This document shows positions 11,874 to 14,340 of a stretch of DNA of 14,340 nt, one piece after another; within the stretch, counting starts at the first letter, position 1; each line of letters begins with the position of its first letter. Under the pieces are notes generated by a model. It ran no database searches and had not been told where the DNA came from. It saw nothing but the letters and a program-made list of their open reading frames with translations. The stretch lies in contig CAKRKL010000042.1 in NCBI GenBank assembly GCA_934358405.1, forward strand, positions 1 to 14,340, given 5' to 3'. The position numbers and the translations under genes are program-made. The stretch is from an uncultured Blautia sp. (lineage in GTDB: Bacteria; Bacillota; Clostridia; Lachnospirales; Lachnospiraceae).

Positions 11874-13189
11874 GTTTTCACGCGCAGCATGATTTTTGCT
11901 GTGAAAATCCCGTTTTCACAGGTAAAGCTGCTGGCACCGTTGTTTTTCTCCGCAAGGCGGCATATAGACTGGATTCCGATGCCATTTCCAGGACGCTTGG
12001 AGGACTGAAAAATACCATTTTTCTTTTTGATTTCGCCGTCAAAGGTATTTTCCACCTGGATCAGAAGAAGACGGTCATACTGAAGATAAATAGATGCATT
12101 GATTTTTCTTCTGGAAGGCTCTGTCTTTTGACTTGCCTGGATGGCATTTTCCAGAAGATTGGAAAGGATGAGACACATGTCAATTTCATCGATGCCAATC
12201 TGCGCAGGAACATCTGCCTGTCCATGAAAGGGGATGGACTCACGTTTTGCAAGGGCAGAATAGTAGCCCAGTATGCTGTCAGCAGCCTGATTTTTACAAA
12301 AATGAAGCTCCTGGCTTGGAATTTTGCTGATGGATGAAGAAATATATTCTTTTATTTTTTCCAGATCGCCGCTATCTGCAAGAGAAGAAAGCTGGAGAAA
12401 GTGGTGACGGATGTCATGCCGCGCCTGTCTTGCTTCCTCAATGGCTATGCAGAGATTTTCATATCTTGCCTGCTGGAGAGAAAGAAAATGATTCTCCTGC
12501 ACAAGCCTTGCATTTTTATTCAGGCTGTTTGCCATCAGCAGGAACATGGCATAAAAAAGAATCAGTATCAGCAGAAGCGCCAGACTGATCACAATATAGA
12601 TCAGGAGTATTCGTCCTGTATATAAGGTGTTCCGGTATTTGGGAACCATGAACAGGTTCAGTGATATAAAGATCAGAGGCAGGATCCAGAAAACATACCA
12701 GGTCTGCGCAAAATTCTCATCAATTACCATTGTCTGTGCCGCATGTGTGGCAGGATACCAGGCAATGAGAAGAAAAAGCAGACAGACAACATTATAAAAA
12801 ATTCCTGCGCCGGTGTGAAACCACAATTCATTTTCTGTTAGATTAAGATTGGCAGTAAAAATGGCATTTACAGCTCTTGACAGGCTGTTGACGCAAGCAA
12901 ATACTGCGCATACTGCAAGAAAAATACTGCCCGATTTCCAGATGGTGATCCGAAGGGTTTTGTGGTAGAGCACCATCATAAGAAGCAGCAGGAAAAAAAG
13001 AACCGGCTTGGTTGAAATATGTATAGTATAACAGAATACACCACTAAAAATACACAAAAATGCAACCAGAGGAAGCAGCCAGGCTGCCAGCCTGAGAGGC
13101 TTTTGCCTCAGATAAGCTTTTACAGGAAGATATGCAAGAAGCATACCTGGAATAAGCACGGTAAGCTCAAGTATCGGTCGTACTATCAT
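11858..13189 (-). CDS. AgrC-like GHKL sensor histidine kinase
   Basis: 443 residues from the ATG at 13189. Membrane sensor that phosphorylates the LytTR regulator encoded just upstream. The first ~220 residues are six or seven membrane helices with no large extracellular domain, as in peptide-sensing HPK10 kinases. A cytoplasmic helix (LVQENHFLSLQQARYENL, 229-246) leads to the H-box QARHDIRHHFLQL, with H258 the likely phosphorylated residue. The ATP domain has the N-box NLLENAIQAS (344-353) and a G-box GNGIGIQS (401-408). The start is 7 nt after the regulator's stop, with AAAGGA inside the end of that gene; an ATG at 13243 lacks a ribosome binding site and would overlap the regulator by 47 nt. 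No agrB, agrD or peptide-export gene is nearby, so the signal is unknown. Confidence 0.92.
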   Translation of the reverse strand: MIVRPILELTVLIPGMLLAYLPVKAYLRQKPLRLAAWLLPLVAFLCIFSGVFCYTIHISTKPVLFFLLLLMMVLYHKTLRITIWKSGSIFLAVCAVFACVNSLSRAVNAIFTANLNLTENELWFHTGAGIFYNVVCLLFLLIAWYPATHAAQTMVIDENFAQTWYVFWILPLIFISLNLFMVPKYRNTLYTGRILLIYIVISLALLLILILFYAMFLLMANSLNKNARLVQENHFLSLQQARYENLCIAIEEARQARHDIRHHFLQLSSLADSGDLEKIKEYISSSISKIPSQELHFCKNQAADSILGYYSALAKRESIPFHGQADVPAQIGIDEIDMCLILSNLLENAIQASQKTEPSRRKINASIYLQYDRLLLIQVENTFDGEIKKKNGIFQSSKRPGNGIGIQSICRLAEKNNGASSFTCENGIFTAKIMLRVKTKEHA

Positions 13190-13196
13190 ATCTGTT

Positions 13197-13913
13197 TTAA
13201 TGTCCTTTCTGAAACAGAAATTCCATGAAGGTCTGTCTGGCATTTTTTACCAGCTTCTGACTAACCGGAATCTGATTTCCATCATCCATTATAAATACAG
13301 CTCCGTCAAAATCAACTGCATGCTCCAGGTTGACCACAATCCCTCTGTTACATTGATAAAACCGAGGCTCCATTTTCAGCAAAGAGGTAAAGGCCTCAAA
13401 GGACTGCCTGGTAACCAGCTCGTTAGCCTTTGTAGTGTGAATATGGATCATATGGGAAAAATGCTCTGCATATACAATGCTTCGGAAGGGAATCTGTATA
13501 TTGCTTCCGTTCGCCTTTATATCTATGTACTTCCCGGAATCCGGAATGCGGGAAAGAATCTCATCAATCAAATCGGAAATATCCTTTTCATTATATGGCT
13601 TTACAAGATAGTGCAAAGCGCGGACCCGGAAGCCATCAAGAGCGTGATCTGTGGAGGTGGTAGTAAAGATCAGCAGACAATCGGAATCTGTTTCCCGAAG
13701 CCTTTCGGCAATCTCAATGCCGGTTGCTCCCTCCATATAAATATCCAGAAACAAAACCGTAAAAGGTCGTTCCTTTGCTGCCTTCAAAAAGGCTTCTCCG
13801 TTTTCAAATTCTGTGAGACCGGCATGGATACCGCGTTTATTAAGCTGCTTCTCCAGCCTGGTACGCAGCAAAAGCCGCTCGCTGTCAATATCATCTACAA
13901 TTGCAATTCGCAT
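13197..13913 (-). CDS. LytTR-family response regulator (AgrA/LytR-like)
   Basis: 238 residues. DNA-binding partner of the histidine kinase. Receiver domain at 1-120 with D7/D8 (MRIAIVDDID), the phosphorylation aspartate D57 (LFLDIYMEG), T84-T86 and K105 (YLVKPY). The LytTR DNA-binding domain is at about 127-235, recognisable from YIDIKANGSNIQIPFRSIVYAE, the RQSFEAFTSLL block, FYQCNRGIVVNLEHA and IPVSQKLVKNARQTF. ATG at 13913 with AGGAGG 8 nt upstream. First gene of the operon; the kinase follows after 7 nt. LytTR regulators bind direct repeats upstream of target promoters; the divergent exported-protein gene to the right shares its control region and is the nearest candidate target. Confidence 0.95.
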   Translation of the reverse strand: MRIAIVDDIDSERLLLRTRLEKQLNKRGIHAGLTEFENGEAFLKAAKERPFTVLFLDIYMEGATGIEIAERLRETDSDCLLIFTTTSTDHALDGFRVRALHYLVKPYNEKDISDLIDEILSRIPDSGKYIDIKANGSNIQIPFRSIVYAEHFSHMIHIHTTKANELVTRQSFEAFTSLLKMEPRFYQCNRGIVVNLEHAVDFDGAVFIMDDGNQIPVSQKLVKNARQTFMEFLFQKGH

Positions 13914-13962
13914 AAGCTTTTCCTCCTGACAGGATCTGATCTTTTGATACCTGCTGGATATG

Positions 13963-13971
13963 AGTATAACA
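13963..13971 (-). promoter_or_regulatory. Extended -10 promoter of the two-component operon
   Basis: Minus strand TGTTATACT fits TGn-TATAAT. The -35 region is weak (CTTTCA about 17 bp upstream), compatible with autoactivation or reliance on the extended -10. Start near 13956, leader of about 43 nt. Confidence 0.55.
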
Positions 13972-14015
13972 CAAAATCATGCTTATGAAAGGCTTGTGTG
14001 AAAAAAATTGTTCTT

Positions 14016-14032
14016 TGTAATTGCAAATTACA
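14016..14032. promoter_or_regulatory. Palindrome in the divergent regulatory region, candidate operator
   Basis: Perfect 7-bp arms TGTAATT and AATTACA flank GCA. It overlaps the place where the -35 element of the exported-protein gene should be and lies about 48 bp from the -10 of the two-component operon. Symmetry fits a dimeric regulator; LytTR sites are usually direct repeats, so the binder may be another protein. Confidence 0.45.
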
Positions 14033-14049
14033 TACAGGCAGCCATGATG

Positions 14050-14058
14050 TGATAGAAT
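14050..14058 (+). promoter_or_regulatory. Extended -10 promoter of the exported-protein gene
   Basis: TGATAGAAT fits TGn-TATAAT with one hexamer mismatch. No good -35 at the right distance, as expected for a promoter that needs an activator. Start near 14065, leader of about 95 nt. Confidence 0.45.
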
Positions 14059-14159
14059 GCTTTTGAGCTAAAAAGTCCCCAAGGATAAACAAACTGGCTC
14101 TGGGAAAGGGAAAGACACAGAACAATTGCGAATAAAAAGAAAAGGAGACTTAACAGCAC

Positions 14160-14340
14160 ATGAAAATCAGAAAAATATGGATTCCGGTTTTGTTGGTAGT
14201 TATTTTGGCTTTTGCAGCCGGCACAGGGTTTTATAAAGGGGATCAGACGAAGGAAGAGGAAGTTCCCATCCGCGCCATGTACATTCCTCTTGGTGAGAAC
14301 GGACATCTGATGATCGGTCAGAAAAACGGAGACACCTTTA
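14160..14340 (+). CDS. Start of a membrane-anchored or secreted protein of unknown function (partial)
   Basis: 60 codons to the right edge, open throughout. ATG at 14160 with AAGGAG 12 nt upstream. The N-terminus MKIRKIWIPVLLVVILAFAA is a basic start plus one hydrophobic helix without a lipobox cysteine, so it is a signal anchor or signal peptide. A charged linker (KGDQTKEEEV) then leads to PIRAMYIPLGENGHLMIGQK, which looks like the first strands of a folded outer domain. The family cannot be recognised from this much. It is divergent from the LytTR regulator gene across 246 nt that hold extended -10 sequences for both genes and a palindrome, so regulation by that system is plausible but unproven. 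Confidence 0.72.
   Translation, partial: MKIRKIWIPVLLVVILAFAAGTGFYKGDQTKEEEVPIRAMYIPLGENGHLMIGQKNGDTF

Noticed and set aside
13200..13988. 262-codon plus-strand open frame
   Set aside because: Antisense shadow of the LytTR response regulator, whose receiver and DNA-binding motifs are clear.
1..14340. CRISPR array, rRNA or complete insertion sequence
   Set aside because: No regularly spaced repeats, rRNA-like sequence or transposase-coding frame was seen.

Overview
The window looks like a chromosome segment from a Gram-positive anaerobe of the Bacillota, most likely a gut clostridium of the Lachnospiraceae type. The grounds are strong AGGAGG-type ribosome binding sites, sigma-A-like promoters, many U-tailed hairpin terminators, an oxygen-sensitive class III ribonucleotide reductase, an AgrC/LytTR-type two-component pair and a CUT1 sugar ABC transporter without its own ATPase. 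The family is inferred from gene content and protein style, not from a marker gene.

Layout. (1) 1-1261, minus strand: the 5' part of a group II intron, made of ribozyme domains followed by the N-terminal 247 codons of its reverse transcriptase/maturase, which runs off the left edge. The intron sits directly behind a terminator-like hairpin (1269-1310). Its EBS1 loop can be matched to the exon base by base. (2) 1387-3061, minus: two genes, a small two-helix membrane protein and a BlaR1/MecR1-type M56 metallopeptidase with an unusual Cys/His tail; no BlaI-type repressor is present. (3) 3204-3249: a compact divergent promoter region with a perfect inverted repeat. (4) 3293-4342, plus: a stand-alone 5'-3' exonuclease of the PolA N-domain/FEN family. 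(5) 4386-4438: a bidirectional terminator. (6) 4473-7203, minus: nrdD-nrdG, preceded by a promoter and two NrdR-like boxes whose centres are 32 bp apart. (7) 7435-10538, minus: a sugar-type ABC operon (binding protein, terminator hairpin, two permeases). (8) 10825-11820, plus: a small acidic protein of unknown function and a predicted lipoprotein resembling DUF5052. (9) 11858-13913, minus: a LytTR response regulator and an AgrC-like GHKL histidine kinase in one operon. (10) 14160 to the right edge, plus: the start of a divergent gene for a membrane-anchored or secreted protein.

How the genes work together. NrdG activates NrdD to make dNTPs without oxygen, and the tandem boxes suggest NrdR control. 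The binding protein and two permeases form an importer that must borrow an ATPase encoded elsewhere; the hairpin after the binding-protein gene would keep that product in excess. The two-component pair shares a 246-bp regulatory region with the exported-protein gene at the right edge, so that gene is its most obvious local candidate target. No CRISPR array, rRNA, tRNA or complete insertion sequence was seen. I did not find a convincing wholly novel multigene system. The best leads are the mapped intron insertion site, the NrdR box pair, the BlaI-less M56 locus and the binding protein without a lipobox.
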